Source: Verrucomicrobiia bacterium
GTDB taxonomy: Bacteria > Verrucomicrobiota > Verrucomicrobiia > Limisphaerales > DSYF01
Assembly: GCA_035765895.1 (NCBI GenBank)
Contig: DASTWL010000007.1
Span: 1 to 64,000, forward strand
Direction of reading: 5' to 3'
Length of the DNA: 64,000 nucleotides
Shown here: piece by piece, positions 17,235-25,298 of the stretch
Numbering within the stretch: the first letter of the stretch is position 1
How the letters are laid out: each line of letters begins with the position of its first letter
Position numbers and translations under genes: made by a program
Notes under the pieces: generated by a model
Told to the model about the DNA's origin: nothing
The model's database searches: none
Seen by the model: the letters and a program-made list of their open reading frames with translations, nothing else

Positions 17235-17262
17235 TTGCCCCAAACGTTCGCCAGCGTATCTT
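17235..17262 (+). promoter_or_regulatory. Predicted leaderless promoter of the toxin-antitoxin operon
   Basis: TTGCCC (17235-17240), 16-nt spacer, TATCTT (17257-17262), then 6 nt to the ATG at 17269. Transcription would start at the initiation codon. Autoregulation by the toxin-antitoxin complex is usual for such operons, but no operator palindrome is obvious. Confidence 0.5.
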
Positions 17263-17268
17263 CCCGCC

Positions 17269-17469
17269 ATGAGCACGGTTTCCGAAATTGAAAACGCCGT
17301 CCAGAAGCTCTCGCGCCGGGATTTGCAAACCTTCCGCGATTGGTTCCTCGGCTTTGACGCTGCCGCGTGGGACAAGCAATTTGAGGAAGACGTGACCGCT
17401 GGCCGCCTCGACGCGCTCGCGGACGAAGCCGTTCGCGATTCGCGCGAAGGACGTTGCACCAATCTGTGA
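17269..17469 (+). CDS. Putative antitoxin of a RelE/ParE-type module
   Basis: 66 residues. The pattern MSTVSEIENAVQKLSRRDLQTFRDWF followed by WDKQFEEDVTAGRLDALADEAVRD and a polar tail is that of small antitoxins that precede RelE-like toxins: an N-terminal helical segment and a C-terminal acidic region that would wrap the toxin. Its stop overlaps the toxin's GTG (GTGA at 17466-17469), so translation should be coupled. No classical ribbon-helix-helix or HTH motif is certain. The assignment depends on the downstream gene. Confidence 0.7.
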   Translation: MSTVSEIENAVQKLSRRDLQTFRDWFLGFDAAAWDKQFEEDVTAGRLDALADEAVRDSREGRCTNL

Positions 17470-17753
17470 GGCACCGCGCCACACCCAAGTTTTGGACGTT
17501 CCGTGATGCGCTGCCCAAGGAGATTCAGGAGCTGGCGGACAAATCCTACGAACTCCTCAAGAGCGACCCACGCCATCCTTCGCTGCATTTCAAGAAGGTT
17601 GGTCGGTTCTGGTCCGCACGAGCAGCGGGCATCCATTACCGTGCCGTCGCCGTCGAGGATGGCGATGACATCGTGTGGTTCTGGATCGGTCACCACAGCG
17701 AATACGACCGGCTTGTTGGTCGCTCCCAATCGGAAAACATTTCAACGATTTAA
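17466..17753 (+). CDS. RelE/ParE superfamily toxin
   Basis: 95 residues from the GTG at 17466 (an ATG at 17454 is also in frame). The fold signature is visible: RHRATPKFWTFRDALPKEIQ, a helix with AYELLKS-like content ending in DPRHPSLHFKKV, the strand FWSARAAGIHYRAVAV, and the C-terminal IVWFWIGHHSEYDRL. The strands with Arg and His/Tyr fit the active-site face of RelE-type mRNA interferases, although catalytic residues cannot be fixed without alignment. The module sits between dnaX and ybaB, flanked by ybaB repeats, so its product could stabilise this replication/repair locus. Confidence 0.78.
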   Translation: MRHRATPKFWTFRDALPKEIQELADKSYELLKSDPRHPSLHFKKVGRFWSARAAGIHYRAVAVEDGDDIVWFWIGHHSEYDRLVGRSQSENISTI

Positions 17754-17776
17754 CGGTCCAACTTCTTAACGAATTT

Positions 17777-18088
17777 ATGTCCAGCATTGGCAAACTCATG
17801 AAACAGGCTGCGCGCATGCAGCAGCAGATGGAACAAATTCAGGCGGACCTCGCCAAACGCACGGTAGAGGCATCCGCCGGCGGCGGCGCGGTCAAGGTCA
17901 CCGCGAAGTGCGACGGCACGCTCGCCACGATTAAGGTGGACCCGCAGGCGTTGAACCCGGGCGACGCACAGTTGCTCGAGGACATGCTGCTTTCCGCCAT
18001 CAACCAGGCGCTCAGTCAGGCCAAGGAAATCTCCAACGCCGAAATGGGCAAGGCAACCGCGGGCTTCAGCCTGCCGGGACTGGGCTGA
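17777..18088 (+). CDS. ybaB: YbaB/EbfC nucleoid-associated protein
   Basis: 103 residues from the ATG at 17777. An N-terminal helix rich in Met/Gln (KLMKQAARMQQQMEQIQADL) is followed by the strand region GGGAVKVTAKCDGTLATIKVDP and a helix ending in GKATAGFSLPGLG, the usual length and shape of the dimeric DNA-binding YbaB family. Encoded between dnaX and recR in many bacteria. A toxin-antitoxin unit and a 29-codon duplicate now separate it from dnaX, so it may have lost the original promoter; the coding sequence itself is intact. Confidence 0.93.
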   Translation: MSSIGKLMKQAARMQQQMEQIQADLAKRTVEASAGGGAVKVTAKCDGTLATIKVDPQALNPGDAQLLEDMLLSAINQALSQAKEISNAEMGKATAGFSLPGLG

Positions 18089-18108
18089 ACTTGTGAGTGA
18101 ACGACCTG

Positions 18109-18266
18109 CCTCACCCCTGCCCTCTCCCCAAGGAGAGGGTGAATCGTTCGCCGTCTCAGCGCAAAACCTGCGGCTGGATTTGCGGTGTGGCTTGCGGAAA
18201 GAAAGCAGGCACACGCCGGCTGTTCCCTCTCCCGGGGGAGAGGGTCAGGGTGAGGGCGAGCGTCAA
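18109..18266. repeat. Inverted repeat between ybaB and recR (CCTCACCC / GGGTGAGG type)
   Basis: Left arm 18109-18139 (CCTCACCCCTGCCCTCTCCC onward) and right arm 18225-18256 pair over about 21 nt with one or two mismatches. The extension GGGTGAGGGCGAGCGTCAA (18248-18266) is identical to 263-281 at the start of the window, and a decayed piece occurs near 40176-40210. An interspersed repeat with strong hairpins; transcription from ybaB to recR would pass through it. Confidence 0.75.
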
Positions 18267-18280
18267 CCATTCAACTGAAC

Positions 18281-18880
18281 GTGCCTCTCCCTTCCAGCAT
18301 CACCGCGTTGACCGCCGCGTTGGCCAAACTGCCCGGCATCGGGCCGCGTTCGGCGGAGCGCATTGCGTTGCATCTCGTGCAAACCGAGACCGGCACGGTG
18401 AAACAGCTTGCCGACGCCATCCTTGCCGCGCGTGAGAAGGTGCATCTCTGCACCACGTGCGGCGCGTTGACGGAGGTTTCGCCCTGCGACATTTGCGTCA
18501 GCCCCCGGCGCGATGCGTCGCTGCTGTGCGTGGTTGAGCGGCCGGTGGACATTTTGAGCATTGAGAAAGGCGGCACGTTTCACGGGAAATTCCACGTGCT
18601 GGGCGGTAAAATTTCCCCGCTCGACGGCGTGGAACCGGAAGATTTGCGGATCGCTGAACTGGAGTCGCGCCTGCAGGCCGAGCCCATCAAGGAACTCGTC
18701 ATCGCGCTCGGCACCGACGTGGAAGGCGACGCCACAAGCTATTACCTCGCGAAACGACTGGCACGTTCCGGCCTCAAAATCACCCGCATCGCCCACGGTC
18801 TGCCCGCCGGCACAGGGCTGGAGTTTGCGGACGAACTGACGTTGAGCCGCGCGCTGGAAGGGCGCCGGGAGATTTCCTGA
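18281..18880 (+). CDS. recR: Recombination mediator RecR
   Basis: 199 residues from a GTG at 18281. Helix-hairpin-helix LAKLPGIGPRSAERIALHL (residues 13-31), a four-cysteine zinc finger (CTTCG and CDICV, residues about 57-71), then a Toprim domain with ALGTDVEGDATSYYLAKRL and a C-terminal IAHGLPAGTGLEFADELTL. RecR with RecO/RecF loads RecA on gapped DNA. In the dnaX-ybaB-recR order, but a 190-bp gap holding an inverted repeat separates it from ybaB. Confidence 0.96.
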   Translation: MPLPSSITALTAALAKLPGIGPRSAERIALHLVQTETGTVKQLADAILAAREKVHLCTTCGALTEVSPCDICVSPRRDASLLCVVERPVDILSIEKGGTFHGKFHVLGGKISPLDGVEPEDLRIAELESRLQAEPIKELVIALGTDVEGDATSYYLAKRLARSGLKITRIAHGLPAGTGLEFADELTLSRALEGRREIS

Positions 18881-18881
18881 C

Positions 18882-19490
18882 ATGAAACCCAAAGCCGTCG
18901 TCTTCGATCTGGGCAAGGTGCTGGTGGAGTTCGACTGGGCCATCGCCGCGCGGCGCATGGCGCCGCGCTGCGCGATGGCGCCGGCGGAATTGTTGCGGGT
19001 GTTTGATTACTCGCCCCTTGTCGTGCAGTTCGAACTGGGCACGGTTTCCCCGGAGCAATTCTTTGCCGAGGCCGGCCGCATGGTTGGTTTTCAAGGAGCC
19101 TTCGCCGAGTTTGGCGAAATTTTCGCGGACATCTTCACGGAAATAACGGCCATGACGGCGTTGCACGCGGAATTGCGGCGACGCGGCGTGCCGACGTTCA
19201 TCTTCTCCAACACGAATGAACTTGCCGTGGCACACATCCGGAGGCACTTCCCGTTCTTTGCGCAGTTTGACGGTTACGTGCTGTCGTATGAACACGGCGC
19301 CATGAAGCCGCACGCGCCGCTCTACGAGGTTGTCGAACGCATGACCGGCCGGCGCGGCGCCGAGTTGCTTTACATTGATGACCGGCTGGAGAACGTCGAA
19401 GCCGGCCGGGCGCGCGGCTGGAACGCCGTGCAACAAGTGGAACCTGGGAAAACCATCGCCGCGGTTCGGGCGTTGGGCTTGCTTGGTTGA
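18882..19490 (+). CDS. HAD-like hydrolase (YihX type)
   Basis: 202 residues starting 1 bp after the recR stop, so part of the same transcript. Motif I is FDLGKVLVEFD: the nucleophile Asp9 is present, while the usual DxD second Asp is Gly, as in the FDLGNV group that includes E. coli YihX. Motif II Ser is in FIFSNTNE, the motif III Lys in HGAMKPHAPLY, and motif IV is YIDDRLENV. Likely a sugar-phosphate or small phosphate-ester phosphatase in the cytoplasm; the substrate is not evident. Confidence 0.85.
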   Translation: MKPKAVVFDLGKVLVEFDWAIAARRMAPRCAMAPAELLRVFDYSPLVVQFELGTVSPEQFFAEAGRMVGFQGAFAEFGEIFADIFTEITAMTALHAELRRRGVPTFIFSNTNELAVAHIRRHFPFFAQFDGYVLSYEHGAMKPHAPLYEVVERMTGRRGAELLYIDDRLENVEAGRARGWNAVQQVEPGKTIAAVRALGLLG

Positions 19491-19512
19491 GCCGGCGACC
19501 CCACGTTGCCTC

Positions 19513-20403
19513 ATGCCCGATGCGGACCATAACTTTGCCGCGCCCCTCACCCGCCTGCCGACGCCCTCGCGGCAAAAAGCGATGGATTGGAGCCTCGTCC
19601 TTGCCAGCCAGGGCATTCCACACTCCATTGCCTCACCGGATGACCGCGGTGAATGGACACTGCATGTCGCTTCCGCCGAGGTCGGCCGGGCCGCCCAGGC
19701 CATTCGCCAATACGAACGGGAAAACCGCACCCGCCCGTGGCAGCAGACGTATCTGGCCGGGCGCATCGTGTTTGACTGGAGCGCGCTGATCTGGGTGGCC
19801 GCGCTGGTTGGAATTCACGTGCTGACGGAGAGGCATCCCGCCATCGCCCAAGCCGGCGTGATGCATGGCACCGCCGTCACGCAGGGCGAATGGTGGCGGT
19901 TGGTGACTGCCACGGAGCTCCACGCGGATTGGGCGCATCTGGCCGGTAATCTTTCGCTCGGGTTGGTGCTGCTGGGACTGGTGATGGGCCGGTGGGGCAC
20001 GGCGGTTGGGATGCTCGCCGCCTTGCTGGCCGGCATTGGCGGCAATGCCGCCAACTGGCTTTGCCAGCCCGACAGTCGCAGCCTGGGCGCCTCAACGGTC
20101 GTCATGGGCTGCATCGGCTTGCTGGCCACTTCCCCGCACGCCAGCGATTCGTCGTCCGCTCGAATGTGGCGCGGCTTTGGCGCCAGCCTCGGCGGAGCAA
20201 TCCTGCTGTTCCTGCTGCTGGGGCTGGACCCGCGTGCCGACGTGCTTGGCCATGCCGGCGGATTTGTCACCGGCATCGGCTTGGCGGCGCTGTTTCACCT
20301 GCGGCCGCAATGGGTGCGCGCCCGGCGCGCCCGCTGGATGGCCACGCTGATGCTTGTCAGCCTGGCCGCAGGGCCGTGGCTGGCGGTTGTTTGCCGTCAA
20401 TAA
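19513..20403 (+). CDS. Rhomboid family intramembrane serine protease
   Basis: 296 residues from the ATG at 19513. A soluble N-terminal domain of about 85 residues is followed by six to seven membrane segments. Rhomboid signatures: WWRLVTATELHADWAHLAGNLS (the HxxGN-like oxyanion region), a nucleophile in LGASTVVMG where the usual GASG reads GAST, and the catalytic His in LGHAGGFVTGIG. Gly after the serine is nearly always present in active rhomboids, so activity may be altered. Starts 22 bp after the HAD gene. Confidence 0.82.
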   Translation: MPDADHNFAAPLTRLPTPSRQKAMDWSLVLASQGIPHSIASPDDRGEWTLHVASAEVGRAAQAIRQYERENRTRPWQQTYLAGRIVFDWSALIWVAALVGIHVLTERHPAIAQAGVMHGTAVTQGEWWRLVTATELHADWAHLAGNLSLGLVLLGLVMGRWGTAVGMLAALLAGIGGNAANWLCQPDSRSLGASTVVMGCIGLLATSPHASDSSSARMWRGFGASLGGAILLFLLLGLDPRADVLGHAGGFVTGIGLAALFHLRPQWVRARRARWMATLMLVSLAAGPWLAVVCRQ

Positions 20404-20417
20404 GGCGGCGGACGGCT

Positions 20418-20681
20418 TTACTTCGCCGCCAGCGTTTTGGTGAGCGTGATGACGTAACCGTCATTCACCTTCTGCACGCGTGTCTCAAATCCCTTGCTGC
20501 CCGCCCAATTTTTCACCAGCGCGAGGCGGGTTTCCGAAGGCGTCGAGATTTGATTGTGCCCCTCTTGCACCATCTTCGAAACCACGGAAAGCCACTTTTG
20601 GTCGGCGGCATTGTCGTTTCCGGCGAAGGCGGCTCCGCTTAACAGGGTGAGGCCGAGCAGCATGACAGACAATTTTTTCAT
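20418..20681 (-). CDS. Small secreted protein of unknown function
   Basis: 87 residues from the ATG at 20681. A signal peptide (MKKLSVMLLGLTLLSGAAFAG) precedes a 67-residue mature domain ending in GYVITLTKTLAAK. The reading frame stays open upstream across the tRNA-Pro gene, so the longer version is excluded. No Cys and no known motif. Convergent with the rhomboid gene. Confidence 0.7.
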   Translation of the reverse strand: MKKLSVMLLGLTLLSGAAFAGNDNAADQKWLSVVSKMVQEGHNQISTPSETRLALVKNWAGSKGFETRVQKVNDGYVITLTKTLAAK

Positions 20682-20833
20682 AATGACTTCGTTTGTGCCG
20701 ATGCGCGGACGGGCACCATACCCGGCCGGCATCTGGAAAGGAGGAAGGCAGGTTGCGTGCCAGCCGTCATCAGGAGGCGTGTCAGCCGGGCATGAGAAAC
20801 CACCCAAGCGGAAACCGTGTTTGAAGGGGATAA

Positions 20834-20911
20834 TGGTCGGGGCGGCGAGATTTGAACTCGCGACCTCTTGCACCCCAAGCAAGCGCGCTAGCCAGGCTAC
20901 GCTACGCCCCG
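20834..20911 (-). tRNA. tRNA-Pro (GGG)
   Basis: The minus strand folds as a full cloverleaf: acceptor CGGGGCG/CGCCCCG, D-arm with AGCCTGGCTAGC, anticodon stem CTTGC/GCAAG with loop TTGGGGT (anticodon GGG), T-loop GTTCAAATC, encoded CCA (20834-20836). A possible promoter TTGTGT-N16-TATGAT lies about 40 bp upstream. Confidence 0.95.
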
Positions 20912-21306
20912 ACCGAAAATGATGCCCGACCGGGCGGTCGAGCGGCGCAAATCATATTTCAGAAACGCTTGAACACAATCCTGAATTCGCGTTCCCGCCA
21001 AACTTGCCGGCCAGCAGGTGCTCGGCGCTGATTGCTTCGGCCTGCCTACACACATTCAACCGGCTTGTCGGCTATTCGTTCGCCGAGCCAAGATTCTCAC
21101 CCGGCCGGCTTGCGCGGATGACTGCATTCGCCCGGGCAGTTGATGCGATTACTGATGCTGCGGAGCTGAATGCGAAGCGGAACGAAGGCCATTGGCAGCG
21201 CGGTTTGCGACCCGAAGTTAATCTCAAGCCATCCCTGACATCACAAGTGATTATTGTGAATAGGGTTGCAATGGAATCCGATTGTTACAACATGGTGACA
21301 ATTTTC
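20912..21306. other. Intergenic region upstream of the polyphosphate operon
   Basis: About 390 bp holding the tRNA-Pro promoter at its left and presumably the promoter of the VTC operon at its right. The frame of the VTC gene stays open back to 21004, but the residues lack family similarity and are not counted as coding. No repeat or RNA recognised. Confidence 0.5.
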
Positions 21307-22134
21307 ATGCCGCAGGATCATCGCCTTCAACAACAGCGCTTTGAGCTGAAATATCTCGTCGAAGCGTCGCTCATCGGCGGCATCCGGGATTTTGTCAGCG
21401 CCTATCTCGAGCTTGATGAGTATGGCGTTGGGCAGTCCGATTTCGCCTATCCGGTCCACAGTGTGTATCTGGATTCAGACGACCTGGACACGCATCACCA
21501 GACGATCAACGGCACCAAAAACCGCTACAAACTGCGGCTGCGTTATTACGATGACCAGCCCGCTTCACCGGTGTTCTTCGAAATCAAGGGCCGCGTGGAC
21601 AACTGCATTCTCAAGCGCCGCTGCGGCGTCCGGCGTGATGCCGTCGTGCCGCTGCTAAATGGCCGATGGCCGATGCCGGAACAATTCGTCACCACGGAGC
21701 CACGACACTTTGCCGCGCTGGAGCAGTTTCTTCTGCGGATGCACAGCCTCAACGCCAGTCCCAAGCTGCACAATTCCTACCGGCGCGAGGCGTGGGTCAG
21801 TCCGCATGACAACTCCGTGCGCGTCACCCTGGACCGCCAGGTGCGCGTGGAGCCGCACGCGGATTTCTCGGCGGCGGTGTCGATGCGCGACCCGACGCTG
21901 ATTTATGCGCCCACGGTGATTCTCGAGCTGAAATTTACGGACCGGTTTCCAAACTGGTTCAACGGGCTCGTGCAGCGTTTCAACCTGATGCAATCCGCCG
22001 CGGCCAAATATTCCGGGGCCGTGCTGCTGCTGGGTGAAGCACAGTTCCGTCACCCCAAGATCATGGCGCTGCCGGCCGCGAAACCGGCCCGGCCAGCCAG
22101 CATCGCCGAAATATTGACACTCGCTGAATTTTGA
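21307..22134 (+). CDS. VTC-domain polyphosphate polymerase
   Basis: 275 residues from the ATG at 21307; ATGs at 21271 and 21292 are also in frame. The tunnel-fold signatures of the VTC catalytic domain are seen in order: FELKYLVE, a YKLRLRYYDD strand with the paired Arg, VFFEIKGR, RREAW, VRVTLDRQVRVE and VILELKFTDRFPNWF. In yeast Vtc4 such Lys/Arg/Glu positions bind polyphosphate and metal. The protein has no SPX domain and no membrane helix; the next gene (DUF4956) supplies the membrane part, 1 bp downstream. Substrate and direction (synthesis into the periplasm or the cytoplasm) cannot be read from sequence. Confidence 0.85.
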   Translation: MPQDHRLQQQRFELKYLVEASLIGGIRDFVSAYLELDEYGVGQSDFAYPVHSVYLDSDDLDTHHQTINGTKNRYKLRLRYYDDQPASPVFFEIKGRVDNCILKRRCGVRRDAVVPLLNGRWPMPEQFVTTEPRHFAALEQFLLRMHSLNASPKLHNSYRREAWVSPHDNSVRVTLDRQVRVEPHADFSAAVSMRDPTLIYAPTVILELKFTDRFPNWFNGLVQRFNLMQSAAAKYSGAVLLLGEAQFRHPKIMALPAAKPARPASIAEILTLAEF

Positions 22135-22135
22135 C

Positions 22136-22822
22136 ATGAACAACTGGTTTCTCCGCGGCGATTACGGCACGGCTACAACCGACTGGCAGTTGATGCTCAT
22201 CGGGTTGCTGCTGGCCTTTGTCTGCGGCCACGTCGTGGCCTGGGTTTACATGCTCACGCACAGTGGGCTGTCGTATTCGCGGTCCTACGTGAATTCACTG
22301 GTCCTCATGCCCGTGCTGGTGGCGCTGGTGATGATGATTCTGTCGAACAACCTCGTCCTGGCCTTCGGCCTGATGGCAATCTTCGCCATGGTGCGTTTCC
22401 GCAGCGTGTTGCGGGACACATTGGACACCTCGTATGTCCTCGCGGTCATCGTGCTCGGCCTGGCCTGTGGCACGCTGAAATTCAGCTCGGCCATTTGTGG
22501 CTGCGCCGCCACGGTGGCGATCATGCTGTATTTTCACGTCAGCCGTTTCGGCACCCGGCACCGCTACGATTTGATTTTGAACGTCCAGTGGCTGCGCCCG
22601 GCCAGCGAACTGGGTGAACTCCGGCTCCTGCTGGAACGCCACGCGCGGCGGACCTTCTGCGCCAGCCAGCGCTCCCGCGAGGACGACAGCGGCGTGGATT
22701 TGTCCTACCGTCTGTTGCTGCGCGACCCGGCGCGCAGCCATGAACTGGTTTCCGAAATCCGCGCGCTGGCAGGCGTGTCTCACGTTACGGCGCTGCAATC
22801 CGGCGAGGAGTCTGAAGTATGA
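22136..22822 (+). CDS. DUF4956 membrane protein
   Basis: 228 residues with an N-terminal helix and about four membrane segments (LMLIGLLLAFVCGHVVAWVYM; SLVLMPVLVALVMMILS; LAFGLMAIFAMVRFRS; VLAVIVLGLACG), then a cytoplasmic alpha/beta tail. The strongly conserved AIFAMVRFRSVLRDTLDTSY is the DUF4956 hallmark. The family is repeatedly found beside VTC polymerases, where it may be the channel or membrane anchor. Overlaps the HlyD gene by 4 bp. Confidence 0.85.
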   Translation: MNNWFLRGDYGTATTDWQLMLIGLLLAFVCGHVVAWVYMLTHSGLSYSRSYVNSLVLMPVLVALVMMILSNNLVLAFGLMAIFAMVRFRSVLRDTLDTSYVLAVIVLGLACGTLKFSSAICGCAATVAIMLYFHVSRFGTRHRYDLILNVQWLRPASELGELRLLLERHARRTFCASQRSREDDSGVDLSYRLLLRDPARSHELVSEIRALAGVSHVTALQSGEESEV

Positions 22823-23913
22823 AGCCGGCCGCCCTGCCGCCGATTCCCACGCCGTTGCCACAGCGCCTGCAAGAACTGCGCCTGCGTTATCTGCCCGGAC
22901 TGATCATCGTCGCGTGCATCGCCGTCATCGCCGTGCTCTGGCACGAACGGATTTCCGCGCCGCAGTTCACCGGCCAGGCCGAACCGGAGCTGGCCAATCT
23001 GTCCTCCTACAAGCCCGGCACGGTGGCGATGCTCCACGTGACGCGCTTTCAAAAGGTCCGCGCTGGAGATCTGCTCGGCGAGGTGCTGGTGGCGGACCCC
23101 AAAACCGTCGCCGCGTCACTGGCCGTCGTCCGTGCCGACCTGGATAATTTGAAGGCCAGCCTTTCGCCGCTCATCGAACAACAGCGCAACGCCGTCAATT
23201 ACGCGGAACTGCGCCTGAACTGGATGCGCGAACGTGCCGAGCTCGCCGGCGCGCGGGTGAACCTGCAACTGGCCGAGGCGGAATTCCGCCGCGCCGACGA
23301 ACTGTTCCGCAACAAATTGATTTCCGAAAGCGAAAGGGACACCGCCCAGGCCAGTCGTGACGCCCTGCAGAAACAGGTGGCGGAACTGGAACAACTGGTC
23401 ACGGAGTCGGAGGCCAGCTTTGCCAACATGCAGCCTGTCGGCACGAACCAGCTCCAGCGCCTGACCGACGACCCGATGCGCGCGGCCATTGCCGCGCAGG
23501 AAGCCCGGTTGAAATTCGCCGAGGCCGAGCTTGAACCCGTCTTGCTGCGTGCGCCGATGGACGGCATGGTCACCGCCGTCCTGCATCGTTCGGGCGAATC
23601 CGTTGTCGCCGGCGAACCGGTGCTGGCCATCGCCTCGGAGAAGCCCGCGCGGATCATCGGCTATTTGCGCCCGCCCAATCTCGACCTCGCCAAGGTCGGC
23701 ATGAAGGTGCTGGTGCGGACCCGCAATGGCGGGCACGCCGACGCCCGCGCGCAGGTGATCGCCCTGGGAACGCAGCTGGAACCCCCGCCGCTGCCGCTGG
23801 CATTGCCCCTCCATTCCGGCGCGGACCTCGCGCTGCCCGTGGAAATCAGCATGCCGGCAAACTTGAACCTCCGTCCCGGCGAACTGGTGGACCTCGCGTT
23901 GCTCTCGAAATGA
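22819..23913 (+). CDS. HlyD-family periplasmic adaptor
   Basis: 364 residues: a short cytoplasmic N-terminus, one membrane anchor (LPGLIIVACIAVIAVLW), a half-lipoyl segment (YKPGTVAMLHVTRFQKVRAGDLLGEV), a long coiled-coil hairpin (about residues 100-220), the second half-lipoyl (LRAPMDGMVTAVLHRSGESVVAGEPV) and a beta-barrel. This is the membrane-fusion protein architecture, but no ABC, RND or MFS pump and no outer-membrane channel is adjacent. ATGA overlaps on both sides tie it to the VTC/DUF4956 and NHL genes. Confidence 0.85.
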   Translation: MKPAALPPIPTPLPQRLQELRLRYLPGLIIVACIAVIAVLWHERISAPQFTGQAEPELANLSSYKPGTVAMLHVTRFQKVRAGDLLGEVLVADPKTVAASLAVVRADLDNLKASLSPLIEQQRNAVNYAELRLNWMRERAELAGARVNLQLAEAEFRRADELFRNKLISESERDTAQASRDALQKQVAELEQLVTESEASFANMQPVGTNQLQRLTDDPMRAAIAAQEARLKFAEAELEPVLLRAPMDGMVTAVLHRSGESVVAGEPVLAIASEKPARIIGYLRPPNLDLAKVGMKVLVRTRNGGHADARAQVIALGTQLEPPPLPLALPLHSGADLALPVEISMPANLNLRPGELVDLALLSK

Positions 23914-25199
23914 TGAAACCGGTCGTCTCCCTGCTCGCCTTTGCCGTCGTGGCCGCGGCCGCCCCGCGCATCGTGAGCTTCAATTCCGCCGGTGCCCTGC
24001 TGTGGACCAATGCGGCGGTTCCTGGCGTCAGCACCCTCGAATCCGCCCCGCAACCGGACGGCCAATGGGCGCCGTGGAAGAATGTATTTTCCACCAACTC
24101 CACCGGTCAGCTCACCGTGCCGGTGAACGCGACGAACCAGTTTTTCCGCGTCGCCGAGGCGGACGTTTCCCCCACGGCGCCGGGCTTCACCAATTGGGTT
24201 CATTCCTACGGACGGCTCGAAACGATCGCGGGCACGGGTATCGGACGCGTTGACAACACGAGCTACTGGCAAAGTTCCTTCGAAGGCGGTCCGGCGACAA
24301 ACGCCGCGCTGTCGCGGCCGCATTACGCGATGGCCGACCGGGCCGGCAACCTTTACATCGCCGACAAGAACAGCCATTCGATTTTGCGCGTGGACACGAA
24401 CGGGATGATTCACACGTTCGCCGGCACGCATGTCGGCGGCTTCAATGGTGAAGGCCCCGCAGCCGCAACGAGTTTGCAGCTGAATGCGCCCAACGGCCTC
24501 TGGGCGCATGCGGACGGCACCGTCTATGTGCTCGACACTGACAACGCCCGGGTGCGCCGCGTGGACACCAACGGCATCATGAGCACGCTTTTCTTCGCGC
24601 AAAGCGACACCAATTCCGCGCTCGCCGGTGGTCGTTGCCTGTGGGTCAGCGATGACGAGTCGCTGGCCTATTTCGGCAACAAGGACCGCATCCGCCAATG
24701 GACTCCCGGCAACGGCGTGAAAACCCTGGCCAATGGCTTCAACGAACTGGGCACGTTTTGCGTGCTGCCGTCAGGCGACCTCATCGTGGCGGATCGTGGC
24801 GGGAATTACGTTTACCGCGTCACCGCGGACGGCGCGGCAAGCATCATTGCCGGCAACGGCACGACCAGTGCCGGCACTGATGGCGCGCCGGCGACTGCAA
24901 CCGCGTTTTACGGGGCGCGCGGTGTCTGGCCGGTTCCGACGGGAGGGTATCTGCTGCTGCTCCACGACGGCGCACAGCTCTGGTATGTGGACGCGGCGAA
25001 CGTGGCGCACCTGCTGGTGAACGGCCTCGGCGGCAACGTTTTCGTGCATGCCGGCGACGGGGGATTTTTTTACGCGCCGGACCAGCCCTTCATCGGCGAA
25101 GGCCGCAGCGTCACGATGGATTACGCCGGCAACATCATCATCTGCGAAAGCGATTACGGCTTCATCCGCCGCATCAAATTCCTGCGGCTGAATCCGTGA
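23910..25199 (+). CDS. Secreted NHL-repeat beta-propeller
   Basis: 429 residues with a signal peptide (VVSLLAFAVVAAAAP). Residues about 20-85 are the short verrucomicrobial module ending in NQFFRVAEAD. A propeller of about six NHL blades follows, visible as repeats such as MADRAGNLYIADKNSHSILR, ADGTVYVLDTDNARVRRV and MDYAGNIIICESDYGFIRRI, alternating with INTFAG/IAGNGT loops. Propellers of this class bind proteins or carbohydrates. As the last gene of the VTC-DUF4956-HlyD operon it may be the exported or periplasmic partner; that is inference. Confidence 0.82.
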   Translation: MMKPVVSLLAFAVVAAAAPRIVSFNSAGALLWTNAAVPGVSTLESAPQPDGQWAPWKNVFSTNSTGQLTVPVNATNQFFRVAEADVSPTAPGFTNWVHSYGRLETIAGTGIGRVDNTSYWQSSFEGGPATNAALSRPHYAMADRAGNLYIADKNSHSILRVDTNGMIHTFAGTHVGGFNGEGPAAATSLQLNAPNGLWAHADGTVYVLDTDNARVRRVDTNGIMSTLFFAQSDTNSALAGGRCLWVSDDESLAYFGNKDRIRQWTPGNGVKTLANGFNELGTFCVLPSGDLIVADRGGNYVYRVTADGAASIIAGNGTTSAGTDGAPATATAFYGARGVWPVPTGGYLLLLHDGAQLWYVDAANVAHLLVNGLGGNVFVHAGDGGFFYAPDQPFIGEGRSVTMDYAGNIIICESDYGFIRRIKFLRLNP

Positions 25200-25298
25200 C
25201 AGCCAGTTTCGGGGCGACGTGCAATCCTTGATTCCTGCTTCAAACTGGCACTCCGATGATGGCGGTATAGCCACCACCGGACAAGGGGTGAGTCACGA

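Noticed and set aside
25202-25252. Inverted GCCAGTTT / AAACTGGC between the NHL gene and lpdA
   Set aside because: An 8-bp stem with a loop of over 30 nt and no T-run; not convincing as a bidirectional terminator.
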